DNA from: Ridgeia piscesae
Lineage: Eukaryota > Annelida > Polychaeta > Sabellida > Siboglinidae
Length of the DNA: 64,000 nt
Assembly: GCA_025642075.2 (NCBI GenBank)
Contig: JAODUO010000470.1
Location: forward strand, 289,001-353,000
Direction: 5' to 3'
The position numbers were made by a program, and so were the translations under genes. The notes beneath the pieces are model-generated. The model was not told the DNA's origin. It searched no databases and was given only the letters and a program-made list of their open reading frames with translations. Of this stretch, positions 11,882 to 24,117 are shown in pieces (the stretch's first letter is position 1; each line of letters starts with the position of its first letter).

Positions 11882-12850
11882 CTTGCATTTGGTCAGTGTG
11901 ACCTTGACCTCTTCACGATTCTCGAAGATGTGGTCTGCGCTGCTGATCACCTCCTGCACGTGACCCAACGTCCGTGTGACGTCACTGGTCGTGTCATCGA
12001 GGTCCTTCCAGATGCTCGTGATGGCAGCGACCGTGTCAATCCGCTGACTCAGCAGATGTTCCGTCACCTCCCACTGCTTCGACATGTTGGTGACGGCCGC
12101 CTCCGTGTCCGTCCGTCTGGCGCTGTCAGCCGCCATCAGCTGTCTTCCGAGCTCCCGCATCCGGCCGTACTTCGGAACCTCGAGCTGTCGTCGCTCGTCC
12201 AGAGCCTCGATCTGGCATCCCCACTCGCGGATGCCGTCGAGGCTCGACTCGCTGATATGTAACGCGTCGACGTCTGCCACGATTGCAGTCAGGCTGTCCT
12301 TGAGGTCGCGATGCAGCTGATCAAACTCCGCTGCCAACTTTGACACTTCAGCCAACTTCGTCTGCTTCAGCTCCACTTGGGAGCTCGTGCGGGCAAACTC
12401 GGACCATAGCGTCTGGATCTCGGCATCGAAACTCAACACCTTCATCGTGGCACGGTCCTTGATGATCATCTGTGACGACACCATCAACTCGTCGAGGTTC
12501 TTTCTGTTTGAGTCCCATTTTGACAAGACGCCCTCGATTTCGGACATCCTCTCATTTGTCTCGGTAATTTCCGCCTCCGATAAATCCTCCGATTTCAGCA
12601 TCTGTTGTAGCCGCTTGATTTCCGATTGGCCGGATTTCTTCACCGACGCACACTCCGTCCACTGTTGACACACGTGCGTACGTTTACCCACAATGCCCTG
12701 CAGTGAATCGTAGCGAGACGACACCTTGTTGAACTGTTGTTCCAGCAGGTGGCGCTGTTTCTCGATGTCACACAGCCGGCAGAGTTCCGACACTTGCTGT
12801 GAGATGGTGCTGAAGTCAGGCTCCATCGTCTTGCATTCAGCATTTATAGC
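11882..12850 (-). CDS. SYNE1: Nesprin exon: long exon of about three spectrin repeats
   Basis: 969 bp, 323 codons, phase 0. Acceptor ttctccag, donor AAG/gtgagt. It is close to three times the 106-109-codon one-repeat exons elsewhere in this gene, as if two introns are missing. Landmarks in order: LEQQFNKVSSRYDSLQGIVG, VLSKWDSNRKNLDELMV, LWSEFARTSSQVELK, GIREWGCQIEALDERRQLE, ITSIWKDLDDTTSDVTRT and VKVTLTKCK. GC- and CpG-rich relative to its flanks. Confidence 0.96.
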
Positions 12851-12999
12851 CTGGAGAAAGAATATGTATAAAGTCCATTTCGTATGTCATAGCATTGTTA
12901 GGTAGGAAAAGGATTGACACTACACACTCAACAAAAGCCATTTATAAATAAAATAATTATAACTCAACTCGTTCAAAAATTTTAAACTCTGCTACATTA

Positions 13000-13163
13000 G
13001 AGAAACATTTGTTTGATGGGTACCATGTTTCGACCCGTCAGGTATGGGCCTTGTTCACGTACTCGTGTCACGTGTGTTGGCTCAGATTTTGGTGGGATAA
13101 TTTGGTTGTAGATGGCAGGCAGATGGTATCCCTGGTCTCATGGTAGGGGCTCTCTGTTTGATG

Positions 13164-13195
<32 letters not shown>

Positions 13196-13322
13196 GCCTC
13201 CTTCACCAAATTATCCCGCCAAAATCTGAGCCAACACACATGACACCAGTACGTGAACCTTGTTCACGTAGATGACTGGTCGAAACGTCGTACTCATCGA
13301 CAAATCTTTGCGCCAAAGTAAG
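13000..13322. mobile_element. Foldback/MITE element with about 100-bp inverted repeats
   Basis: The left arm (about 13014-13112) and right arm (about 13203-13310) are inverted copies, sharing for example ATTTTGGTGGGATAATTTGG / CCAAATTATCCCGCCAAAAT and GTTTCGACCCGTCA / TGACTGGTCGAAAC. The centre holds an AT microsatellite (13163-13194). A relative of the end motif appears at 28840-28870. Target duplication is not clear. Confidence 0.75.
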
Positions 13323-13791
13323 TCAAATCATATAATCAACCATTCTTGGAGCCATGAACAATGCATAAGCTACCAATGCTGCCTTTGAAATTGGGCGAAG
13401 ACACTAAACGATGTAACCAGGCATGTAACACAGAAATGCTACTGCAGGTTTTTGAAGATGTAGACAGAAGAAAATTCATCAATTTTAAGAATGTATATAA
13501 ATTATGAAGCACAAGTTATGAAACTTCAACATGACAACAGCTTGCACATCAATGGTTTTTTCAGATAACACATTCGTTTATAAAATACCACAATTTTATT
13601 ACAACTAACAGAAGCTATTTAGTTTCTCTAGTTTAATCCATACGACAATGATTTAGCTATATGTATTCATACGTTTTACTTGTACTTTTATTAAGTTTTA
13701 TAATAATTTTTAACTACTCCTGTCAACACTACTGGACAGAGTTTTAGTTTGGATTTTATTGTCTAAATAAGTTTATGATGACTATTATTAC

Positions 13792-14112
13792 CTGTAGTTT
13801 ATCTCCAGCTTCATCTACTTCGTCGGAATATATCTCGTTGGTTTTGGACAACCTCTGTTCAGCTCCAGTCAACCAATCCACAAAATGGGTCCAGTCTTCC
13901 CAGAATGCAGTTCTCTGCTGTAGAGCAGCTGCCAGCTGTTGTGACTGTTGTTTTGCTGTGGTCGTAATCGTGTCCCAGCTACTTATGACCCCCGCGTGTT
14001 CCCTGGCCACACTGGTCAGTTCTACTGGACCGAGGTACGGCTGCAACTGATCAACTCTAGTGGAGAACTTCTGCACTATCGGCTGGTTCTTTGTCAGTTC
14101 CTGTTGCAAGGC
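13792..14112 (-). CDS. SYNE1: Nesprin exon: spectrin repeat
   Basis: 321 bp, 107 codons, phase 0. Acceptor cgttacag, donor CAG/gtaata. Reads ALQQELTKNQPIVQKFSTRV, ISSWDTITTTAKQQSQ, FWEDWTHFVDWLTGAEQRL and EAGDKLQ. Confidence 0.95.
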
Positions 14113-14479
14113 CTGTAACGGAAACACAGACGGTCCTTACTGTGTCGTCACACAGTTTAGCAGGTGGCAAGTTTAAGATGTTTCCTAGTGTGGTGTCAGT
14201 TATATATTATTTGGTTTGTTGCCTTAAGTTCAGTCACTGATGGGTAAAAAGCACATTTGTTAATGGTTATTCCTTTATTCTTTTAGTTGAACTCTCAATA
14301 AGCTTTATGCTCTCTGGAGCTTGGCTATAGACGGCAACCTTGTTAAACCTTGTCTTGTTAAATCTAAATCTTTTTACATGAACTATTACAATAAACTATA
14401 TCATCAAATAATTGTTTTTACACCAAATATTATAAATCCCACTTAAACAAACTTAAAACGAATAAGAGAGTAGACAATT

Positions 14480-14494
14480 ATATACATATATATG

Positions 14495-14526
<32 letters not shown>

Positions 14527-14578
14527 ATGTATATATATATATATATATATATAGGGAATGTGTGTATATATATATATA

Positions 14579-14634
<56 letters not shown>

Positions 14635-14656
14635 GTATGTATGTATGTATATATAC
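14480..14656. repeat. (AT)n microsatellite with GT interruptions
   Basis: TATATA blocks interrupted by TGTGTG and GGGAATGTGTG. Lies about 60 bp past the donor of the exon at 14715. Confidence 0.95.
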
Positions 14657-14714
14657 ACATATTTGAACAACAAAACAGCCCCATTTGTTTTCATCCTAAC
14701 ATAACATTTCTCAC

Positions 14715-15026
14715 CTCGCATTTATCAACTTCTGCCTGTAAGGTCGACACTTCAATGGCGTGAATGTTCGGCTGCTGTTGAACTTTGGCCTCTAGCCTCT
14801 TTATCAATTCATACGTCTTCGCACTGTCGTCACTATACTGTGCCCAAGTTTCTGCGATTTCTCCAAGCAGCCGACCACGTTCTTCCGTGGTCTGATCAAT
14901 CTCCGCCCACAGTTTGTCAGTTCGTTTCACCTCATCGGTGATGTCTGGTTTGTCCACCAGGTGGCAGGCCTCGCTATGGACGCCATCATACAGTGCCTGG
15001 TTCTCAGCTTTCTCACGCACAAATTC
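14715..15026 (-). CDS. SYNE1: Nesprin exon: spectrin repeat
   Basis: 312 bp, 104 codons, phase 0. Acceptor tgtgcag, donor GAG/gtgaga. Reads [57 protein letters not shown] and VDKCE. Confidence 0.95.
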
Positions 15027-15380
15027 CTGCACAGACAGCATAGTTATTTAGTTGAAGTAAAATAGTTAATTCACAGCTACCTTAACCTATTGGTATTATG
15101 AGTTACGTTATAAATAAATACTGTTCTAAAGACATTCATTTGTGCTGGGTGAGAATAACATATTTAACTGCATGAAACTCAGCATAATAAACAACGATTG
15201 TACATACTTTATCAATTATTTTAAATTAAACACAAACATATATTCCAACACATTCTTAATTTTTTACTCTCATTACTGACAAATATAAATATTTTTTCAG
15301 TCCAACAAGAATAACTATTCAGGCAAAACAATACCCTCGTGACCAACACGTGACACTGCCGAATCCCACGGCTGACATAC

Positions 15381-15707
15381 CTCGTGTTTCCTGAGCTGCA
15401 GCTGAGCCTCTTCAAGCGAGCAGCACGGAATGACCTCTTCCGCCAGCCTCACTTTGGCATTCTGTAACCATGGTGACAGCTGCTGCAACTGATGCTGATA
15501 GAGGTTCCAGTGGGTGACGTCAGTCGACAGCGCCTGACTCTCGCACTTGGCGCGGTCACACAGGCTGTTCCACTGAGTGCGCAGCCCCGCCACCTCACAC
15601 TGCAGGGCTGTTGAGTCTTGTGCACTCACTCCCTCTGTCAACTCTTGGTTCAGGGTCTCCAACTCCTCCAGAGCTGTGGAGCTGTCATAGAGCTCGGAGC
15701 AAACACT
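15381..15707 (-). CDS. SYNE1: Nesprin exon: spectrin repeat
   Basis: 327 bp, 109 codons, phase 0. Acceptor cttccag, donor GAG/gtatgt. Reads SVCSELYDSSTALEELETLN, then LRTQWNSLCDRA, LSPWLQNAKVRLAEE and AQLQLRKHE. Confidence 0.95.
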
Positions 15708-16446
15708 CTGGAAGTGAAATAAACAGAGTCGGTTTGTGTATGGAACAATTTATGCTGTTTTTGTTCACTGCTGTACTGGTATAAATACAATGATACAATT
15801 TATTGTCAAACCACCGGGTTTTTTCTCTCCACAATTTGTTTCCATCCATAGTCCCCTCCCTCTCTCCATCCTACATCCCATCCTGATCGTAGATTCCTCC
15901 TCCCAGTCCTCACACTTCCGTTGTGGCCTTTCCCTACATCCCTAGTGTTGTTTTACCTCTCCTTTTGCTAGTTTTCCAGCAGCCAACCTTACCGACTTCT
16001 CAACAATTATTTTAAATGCTATCATTTTTATCCTGATTTCTCCAAAATAAAAAGGGCAACAAACGATTAAATTATAAAATAACAAGTATTAAATAAGTTC
16101 AACTATTCACAAATTTAATCTTAAAAACACACAATTGAGGCGTTTGCCTTGACCATAATCTTAGTTAAACAGTATTCCTTGTGGGCGTCATTGTCACCCA
16201 GATACAACAGGGGGAGGGGGGTGACATGTACTATATAAAATTAAATTTTAGTATGAATTTCCAAATATTCATTTCATACTAAATATGTCTAATAATACAT
16301 CTTTCATTCACAACGTGTTAACAGAAATTGTCGGTTATAAACATAGCTTTTTAAATACCCTTATCACAACAGGGAACAACAGACATAAAAAATGAAGCAG
16401 ATAACACAGGAGACATCTTCTGTCCAGTTAAATGTTGACCTCTCAC

Positions 16447-16764
16447 CTTTGCCAGTCGGAACTGTTCCTCTGGTGTTTGTCCACCTTCTCTCAGGCCGTC
16501 CAGCATGGTCAGTTTGTCGGACAAAGCCCCAGAAAAATCTCCCAACTTCTCGGTGTATTCCTGCCACTTCTGGTCCGTCTCCTCCAGATTAGAAACCTGG
16601 TCAGTCAGGCGTGACTCGAGTTCAGTCACGTGTGACTGAAGTGTGGTTAAGTCGTGGTTAAGTGATTGCTGTCGCGGCTCACTGGCCAGTTGACAGACAG
16701 AACCAGTGAGTGACTGGAGCCTCTCTAATGCTGGCAGAAGTTGCTTTAATTCAGCAATCAGCTC
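16447..16764 (-). CDS. SYNE1: Nesprin exon: spectrin repeat
   Basis: 318 bp, 106 codons, phase 0. Acceptor cattgcag, donor AAG/gtgaga. Reads ELIAELKQLLPALERLQSLT, LQSHVTELESRLTDQV, WQEYTEKLGDFSGAL and EEQFRLAK. Confidence 0.95.
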
Positions 16765-17266
16765 CTGCAATGTAATTATGGATTGGTGAATTTTACTTCC
16801 AAATATAAAATAAAAACTGCAAAATTAGTTGCTAAATTGACTGCACAAATCATTCCAATTTCACAAAACAAAAATCAATGCTTTGATAATCAACAGATCT
16901 CATAACTGTCTCTTTACCTAGCAATCTATTCCAATAAGCTTACTCACAGGGCCAACACAAAGGTGAAGCTACTGATCATTTTTTCACGTTTCACCGATAC
17001 CCACACCCCTACTTTCATACATTGCAATAAAAACAAAAGGATAAGTCTTTGTACATGGAGAGGTTTATTTAGCACATAAGGTAAACATGAACAAATTAGC
17101 TAATGCTAAGACTGATAGGACTTGTGCCCAAACTACAAACTTTGACGTCAAATTCTGGATATGTCAAATATTAACACCTCTGTTGAGAGTCATCAGTACA
17201 CATTTATCACAATGTATGACACAAACAAGATCTTTTGTTGAAATCTTGCTATACCAATTCCCGAAC

Positions 17267-17404
17267 CTGTTTTGTCTCGAGATCTTTGCGTACAACATCG
17301 TGTCCCCCTGGTGTCAAATGGGCGCTCTCGGTGTCGACCCGACCTATGCTGTCGGAGACTTGTGCTCTCACGGTCTCGTACTCTTCCCATTTCTCCAGGG
17401 CCTC
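17267..17404 (-). CDS. SYNE1: Nesprin exon: half spectrin repeat
   Basis: 138 bp, 46 codons, phase 0. Acceptor gttgtag, donor CAG/gttcgg (weaker). Reads EALEKWEEYETVRAQVSDSI, then RVDTESAHLTPGGHD and RKDLETKQ. It completes the repeat of the previous exon. Confidence 0.9.
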
Positions 17405-17829
17405 CTACAACATCAATAATGTGTCTGTGTATTATCGCAAGACTACACGGCACGTCCAATGAGCCAAACAGTTTACTCTGAAACATTCCAGTCACTTTCG
17501 GTACCACTGAAGTTGTCAGAAAGCCAAACATTCAGATAATTTATTCTGTTACGTAATAATACCAGCTCCAATGTCCTTGTGAGTCTAACCTCATGAAAAC
17601 ACACCTTTCTATGGGTATACTGCTTGCAATTAATACATTCAGTATACATGTTAACTTAACTGTTCGTTAAGGACAGCCAATTTGATAGCCATCACCATCT
17701 TCATCCGCACAAAAAATAGAAAATAATGTTTCTTACTTTTTCACAAAGTTCAGATCAGAAACAAGGAATGATTTGTATATGGTATAAACTATAGTAAACT
17801 ACAGCAATCACTCTAATAATCTCACTCAC

Positions 17830-18006
17830 TATTAACATCTTTTGCTTCTCCACTGTCAGCCTCTCAGTGACCTTGAGCCTCTCTTCAAGGTCGTGGACTG
17901 TCTGCTCCAAAAACTCTGGAGCATTGCTCTGCTGCAAGAGGTCATGACCTTCAGCAAGGGCATGCTGAAGGTCAGCCTTTTCTTGTTCAAGTCGTGCTAA
18001 GACTCC
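17830..18006 (-). CDS. SYNE1: Nesprin exon: half spectrin repeat
   Basis: 177 bp, 59 codons, phase 0. Acceptor gggttccag, donor ATA/gtgagt. Reads GVLARLEQEKADLQHALAEG, LEQTVHDLEERLKVTERL and EKQKMLI, strongly coiled-coil. Confidence 0.93.
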
Positions 18007-18483
18007 CTGGAACCCATAAAACATCATCAATGTCTTTCACTGGTGTTTTAAAATATGTGATAAACGTGAATAACTATATTGACAAGTATAACGGAAAATT
18101 CAATCTTAAATTCAGTCCATGTACACTGTCACATGATTCAATCACTAATAATAAAATGTACAGGCGTCATTATAAATGCAGCGATTAGAATGTTAAATCA
18201 GTGATGCTGATGTCTACGGGTTCACTTTGTTGTCATTACATTTTATTTCTAATTCTTTAACAATCTTTTGCATATTTTAGTTACGATCATGAGTTGAATA
18301 TCCATTTGTAGGACATTAAAGTGAATTGAATTGAATAAATGTTAAAATAAAATCGACGCATATCTCAAAAGGGCAGAATACAAACAGATAAAAAGGGATG
18401 ACTTTCAATAAGCTAAATCCTTCTGTCTGGAGTAATTCTCCGGGTGGCAACTTATTCAATCTCGCTGACCACACACAACTGAC

Positions 18484-18804
18484 CTCTTGCTGCTGTAGAT
18501 GCAGTCGGACAGTGTCCAGACTGTCCAGTGGGATGTCCAGTTGGACGGAGTCTTGAGCCTCGGCCAGCCAGGCAGTCTTCTCCTGGACAGTGTCCTTGTA
18601 GTCGATGCACCTCAGGATGAGACTCGACTTACTCGTTGTGATCTCAATGACTGGCATCAAAGATTTGTAGCGTGTCACCACCGAGTCGAGACGTCCCTGT
18701 TCCGTTTCAGGGTCGCAACCCGCCGTCCGCTCGACCAATTCATCTAGTGTCGTCACCAGCCACTTGGCGGCATCACGGTGCTCATCGATATTCTTGACAA
18801 TGGC
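18484..18804 (-). CDS. SYNE1: Nesprin exon: spectrin repeat
   Basis: 321 bp, 107 codons, phase 0. Acceptor cctcacag, donor GAG/gtcagt. Reads AIVKNIDEHRDAAKWLVTTL, LDSVVTRYKSLMPVIE, EKTAWLAEAQDSVQ and LHLQQQE. Confidence 0.95.
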
Positions 18805-18949
18805 CTGTGAGGACAGTGTCATTTGAATTAACTGAATAATAAACGCTGCATGACTGCTACAAAATAAATTGTACTAGGTAAAGTATTATACAACTGAAAC
18901 TTGCCGCACAGTCACCTTGGATATATGGCCACCTTGCAATTGAGGTCAC

Positions 18950-19138
18950 CCCAGGATAGGCTCAAATTTGTTTCAGTTTATAGAAAAGTATAGAAAATAA
19001 GGCCACCTTGCCATTCAGGTCACATCAGCCATGTGCCACAGGTGACCTTAATATTGAGGTGCCCTTACTGGTGAGGTAACCTCAATAGTGGGATGACATC
19101 AATAGTTGGGGTGAGCTTAATAGTGAGGTGACCCTAAC
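18950..19138. repeat. Degenerate about 20-bp repeats, left part
   Basis: Decayed copies of GAGGTGACCTTAATAGT. The same family resumes at 20020-20160, beyond an inserted element. Confidence 0.7.
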
Positions 19139-19140
19139 TC

Positions 19141-20020
19141 TGCAACTAGCCAACGAAAACCCTATGTTGCAGACTGTTACAATAAAAATCATAACGTGAT
19201 ATTTTTAGCTGAACGTCATCCAAAAAATACGGGGAAAAAAACAAATGCACTATCCTGCTTGCAAATAATTACTGAGAGTACAAATGTCCTACTTCCTGCG
19301 AGACATACATGTTAAGCTGCCAAATAACAAAAATGAATCATATCCATTGAGAACTATTATTTTTTTCAACATCGGGGTAGGCTGTTTTAGGCCAGCCAAT
19401 CGCTGCTACATGAAATGTTGCGCTGACAAATGGTAGATTTTTCACACCAAAAAGCACCCAAAGTCATTCTAACTATTTGAACTAGTATGATAGCCATATT
19501 CTTGAATACTGTCCATTGTTTTGTCAAAACATAGATAATCCGAAGTAAACGTTTGAATCTGGAAAGTTCTTTGACACGAACGTCCGCCATCTTGTTGTTT
19601 ACTTCTGCTCCGGCGGGAAGATGACGTGGTGTTTGAAAGCTTGGTTCTGATTTGCTGGACCAGCCCCACCCACGTTTATTTTTCCCAGATTGGGCAAGAA
19701 CAGAGCTTTCTATTGGTGCCACGTATGCAGGGGTTGGGTCTTTATGAATGGATGCATAAATTCGTCACCGAAGGCGTAGTAAGCCACCCAAATTTGGGCA
19801 TCCACTTTGTGACATGTTTTGTCCGACCTCGTGTAGCTAGCTGTCATTCAATCTGCTCATGAATATCTATACACCAGCTTGAAAAATCTGTCAGCTATCC
19901 GATGATACCAAATGTGTGTGGGTCGACTACTGATTAGGTAAAGTAAAAATGTTTTTTATGCAGAAGGTGTCTCGGGCCCATTAATCGGCCATGGCTAGTT
20001 GCATGGTTAATATTGAAGTG
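19141..20020. mobile_element. Candidate 0.88-kb element with 12-bp inverted ends
   Basis: Begins TGCAACTAGCCA and ends with the exact reverse complement TGGCTAGTTGCA. It splits a tract of degenerate repeats into two (18950-19138 and 20020-20160), as an insertion would. No transposase frame is recognisable and no clear target duplication was found, so the class is unknown. Confidence 0.5.
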
Positions 20021-20160
20021 ATCTGATTAGTGAGGTGACCTCAATAGTGGGGTGAACTTAATGGTGGGGTGGACTTAGTAGAGAGGCAAACTGAATAGTT
20101 GGGTTACCTTAATATTGAGGTGACCTTAATACTGAGATGACCTTAATAGTGAGGTTCATG
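20020..20160. repeat. Degenerate about 20-bp repeats, right part
   Basis: Decayed copies of the GAGGTGACCTTAATAGT family seen at 18950-19138. Beyond it, 20160-21252 is ordinary AT-rich intron in which I see nothing. Confidence 0.7.
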
Positions 20161-21252
20161 GCATGTTAAAACAAATCTAAAATGTGCACTACCATAATGA
20201 CTGTATGTATTTGAAAACTGAATAACTACATTCTTAGCTGTTTAAAAACACAAGGTTTATAATTGTTTATTATTTTAGAGGGTCAACAAAATGCAATCAC
20301 TACATATTGTTGGTATTCACACACGCAACAATACAAGGTCTCGCGAAAACAAATGGTAGATTTTTAGGTTGTCTGAATATAGACAGTCATTATCGTAGGT
20401 CTGGATGACATAAACATTTTACCATGTTTACATACACATCTTCTAATTTATATCGCATCTCATAACGTGAGGAGAGAAATGTATGAGTTACAACACGAAT
20501 GACAAGTTAAACTATGTGCGGTGGGTTATGGTGACACAAAGTAAGATCAACCAAACAGGATGACTAATTATGAATCAATGAATTAGTGAATGGGTGATTA
20601 GGTTCAGGCAAAGGTAACATGTTATTGTGGTTCACGGGGGCAACATTGGTAGAGCTCGAAACTGATTATAATATTAACAAATGAAATGTATTCATAGACA
20701 CTGCTGTGATTAAACAGCGCTTTATACATACATTATGCATGCGGTTCTTGTTGACAAACAATGTGCCCACAAAACTCAACGAATATGACAAAATTTGGGA
20801 GAAACATTTACTACAATTAACATGTTTAATACAGTTAACACAAACACTACACCACACAATATCTCACCTCAATATTTGACACCTACACACCAACAGATAA
20901 TATATTATGTTCACAGTGATCATTAGCCAAAATCATACATATTAATCGAGTAATCTTCAAAATTTGTCAAATATCTGACTTTGTCATACAAATCTTTGAG
21001 CAGTGAGTCCAGAAAATTCCGAGGAAGATCGACACTTGACCTGCTAAATAAACAAACTGTTTTCCGCTGAAACATTTGAATTTAAACTGCAAGAAACAAC
21101 TCATTGACGCATATGTGGTCAGCCAGTGTGTTACAACCGACAGTTTATATTCAACAACACAATTTTATGATAGAAACAAACAGAAAACCTTTAAAAACTG
21201 CTTTTTTCACGGTGGAAAAGAGGCTGTTAAGTACATGAGACGGTCTTCGTAC

Positions 21253-21361
21253 CTGGAATTTGTCAATGGTGTCCTTATATTCCTGACTGGACATCGTGTC
21301 CCGCTCAAGCTCCTTGACCGAGTCGTCTACACTGTCCATCCATGTCGTGAAAGTGTCCAGT
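21253..21361 (-). CDS. SYNE1: Nesprin exon: spectrin repeat segment
   Basis: 109 bp, phase 2 in, phase 0 out. Acceptor tctccag, donor CAG/gtacga. Reads LDTFTTWMDSVDDSVKELER then SSQEYKDTIDKFQ, helix C of the repeat started in the preceding exon. Confidence 0.93.
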
Positions 21362-21966
21362 CTGGAGACAGTCACTGACCATCACTCACATGCATTTTAG
21401 TAAGGTTGCCATATTTACGTATACAAACAAACTATCGTCGTAGTATTTAAGTCACCTATATTTTAATGACACATTTTAGACAGTGTACATCAACAACATT
21501 TATGTCCCAAACGCCTGCATATGTTTGGATGACCACTTCCCCAGCCGCATGGATCCATCCTTTTGCTCTGAAGCGGCGTCTCCTTCTGGTGGCGTCATCT
21601 TATGGATACTTATGTAACTTGTATTACTTGATTCCGTAAGTGATAATTTTGATGAAATTTCAACTGAGCAAGAGTTTGTAGGTTTATGTATCATTCTAAG
21701 CAAACCCATCCAGACGGACTAAAATATGAAATTACAAATACTGTCCTTCATGATGAAACGTGATATTAATTAAATAATAATTAACTTAATGAAAATAGTT
21801 ACTAAAATTTATGAAAAATAACAAAATTTATTTTGTAAAATATATGAAAGATACTATACTAAATAATAAAGTAATAAAAAAATTACTCATTACTAAATTA
21901 TTCCACATTAAACAATACATCAGTTATAAAAAAACTACACATAAATGCAGTTGCTAAGTCACTTAC

Positions 21967-22187
21967 TGTGAATTGTACTGCCTCCAGCGCTCCGGCAACT
22001 CCTCCAGCTGTACTCGCAGCTGCTCCACCTCCTGCTCCAGCTGCCGCCACTGCTGCAGGTGGAGCAGGTACTGCTCCTCCAGGGAGTGGTTGTCGGAGTG
22101 CAGGTGGAGCAGTGAGTCCCCCGCAGCCTTCATCTGCTCCAGGCAAGTCTGACACACGAGGCGAAGGCCGGAGTCATCAAAGATCAC
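21967..22187 (-). CDS. SYNE1: Nesprin exon: spectrin repeat segment
   Basis: 221 bp, phase 0 in, phase 2 out (TCA CA/gtaagt). Acceptor ctgtttcag. Contains LVCQTCLEQMKAAGD, YLLHLQQWRQLEQEVEQL and ELPERWRQYNS. It is GC-rich compared with the surrounding AT-rich intron. Confidence 0.94.
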
Positions 22188-22639
22188 CTGAAACAGGGGG
22201 TTCTGATGTATCGACCAATCGCATTTCAGTATCCAGGGTTTTCAGAGTGAATATTTTTGGATTATAAATTTGTATACTGCTGTTGTTTGGTCCTTTAGTT
22301 CAGTTTGATGCACTCATCTCAGGATTTCTGCACCGTGGAATTTTCTAGAAATGGTACCCGTTTCATAGACCTAATTTTCACAAGAATTACAAGCCCTTTT
22401 ATACTCCAAAGCAGAAATAAATCAGCGCCTTAATTACTGCATGTTTTGCTTTCCACTGAATATTTTCACTGTATACTCGTATTCGCTTAAACATGTTTCG
22501 GTTGTGTCAAGACTCCATTTCATCGTTTGACATTTTTCTGTTTGTCACACATTACCGTGTGTTTGTTGACGAGGTTCTCTGGAACTGTTGTTGTTGTTGC
22601 AGGGCCAGGCCCCAGCCTGATTATCCGTCTGTCTGTCTG

Positions 22640-24064
22640 TCAGCCAGTCAATCAAGTCAGTCTGTCTATTCATCCATCAGTCTGTCCATCCATTCATCCA
22701 GCAGTCTATCCATCCATTCACCAACAGTCTGTCCATCTATTCACCCAGCAGTCTGTCCTATTCACCCACCAATCTGTTCTATTCACCCAGCAGTCTGTCC
22801 ATCCATTCACCTCGCAGTCTGTCCATCCATTCACCTAGCAGTCTGTCCATCCATTCACCTAGCAGTCTGTCCATCCATTCACCTAGCAGTCCGTCCATCC
22901 ATTCACCTAGCAGTCTGTCCATCCATTCACCTAGCAGTCCGTCCATCCATTCACCTAGCAGTCCGTCCATCCATTCACCTAGCAGTCTGTCCATCCATTC
23001 ACCTAGCAGTCCGTCCATCCATTCACCCAGCAGTCTGTCCATCCATTCACCTAGCAGTCTGTCCATCCATTCACCTAGCAGTCTGTCCATCCATTCACCT
23101 AGCAGTCTGTCCATCCATTCACCTAGCAGTCTGTCCATCCATTCACCATTCACCTAGCAGTCTGTCCATCCATTCACCTAGCAGTCCGTCCATCCATTCA
23201 CCTAGCAGTCCGTCCATCCATTCACCTAGCAGTCCGTCCATCCATTCACCTAGCAGTCCGTCCATCCATTCACCTAGCAGTCTGTCCATCCATTCACCTA
23301 GCAGTCCGTCCATCCATTCACCTAGCAGTCTGTCCATCCATTCACCTAGCAGTCCGTCCATCCATTCACCTAGCAGTCCGTCCATCCATTCACCTAGCAG
23401 TCTGTCCATCCATTCACCTAGCAGTCCGTCCATCCATTCACCTAGCAGTCCGTCCATCCATTCACCTAGCAGTCCGTCCATCCATTCACCTAGCAGTCCG
23501 TCCATCCATTCACCTAGCAGTCCGTCCATCCATTCACCTAGCAGTCTGTCCATCCATTCACCTAGCAGTCCGTCCATCCATTCACCTAGCAGTCCGTCCA
23601 TCCATTCACCTAGCAGTCCGTCCATCCATTCACCTAGCAGTCCGTCCATCCATTCACCTAGCAGTCCGTCCATCCATTCACCTAGCAGTCCGTCCATCCA
23701 TTCACCTAGCAGTCTGTCCATCCATTCACCTAGCAGTCTGTCCATCCATTCACCTAGCAGTCTGTCCATCCATTCACCTAGCAGTCTGTCCATCCATTCA
23801 CCTAGCAGTCCGTCCATCCATTCACCTAGCAGTCCGTCCATCCATTCACCTAGCAGTCCGTCCATCCATTCACCTAGCAGTCCGTCCATCCATTCACCTA
23901 GCAGTCCGTCCATCCATTCACCTAGCAGTCTGTCCATCCATTCACCTAGCAGTCTGTCCATCCATTCACCTAGCAGTCTGTCCATCCATTCACCTAGCAG
24001 TCTGTCCATCCATTCACCTAGCAGTCTGTCCATCCATTCACCTAGCAGTCTGTCCATCCATTCA
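22640..24064 (-). repeat. 24-bp minisatellite, about 57 units
   Basis: Plus-strand unit TCCATCCATTCACCTAGCAG plus TCTG or TCCG; the left end (22640-22800) is degenerate. In transcript sense every unit carries AGGTGAATGG, a 5'-splice-site-like string. It lies 54 bp past the donor of the exon at 24118-24279. The long open frames (SIHSPSSP / GEWMDRLL) result from the period being a multiple of 3. Intron 22188-22640 shows nothing. Confidence 0.95.
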
Positions 24065-24117
24065 TCTTTCATCATCTGATCTTGTCATCTGGAGCAGACA
24101 GGTGTTGTTTATCTTAC

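Noticed and set aside
19387..19722. 111-codon minus-strand frame as a transposase remnant
   Set aside because: No recognisable catalytic motif or domain; kept only as the interior of a candidate element.
22493..24079. 528-codon Ser/His/Pro repeat protein
   Set aside because: 24-bp array in an intron, equally open on the opposite strand; no domain or splice support.
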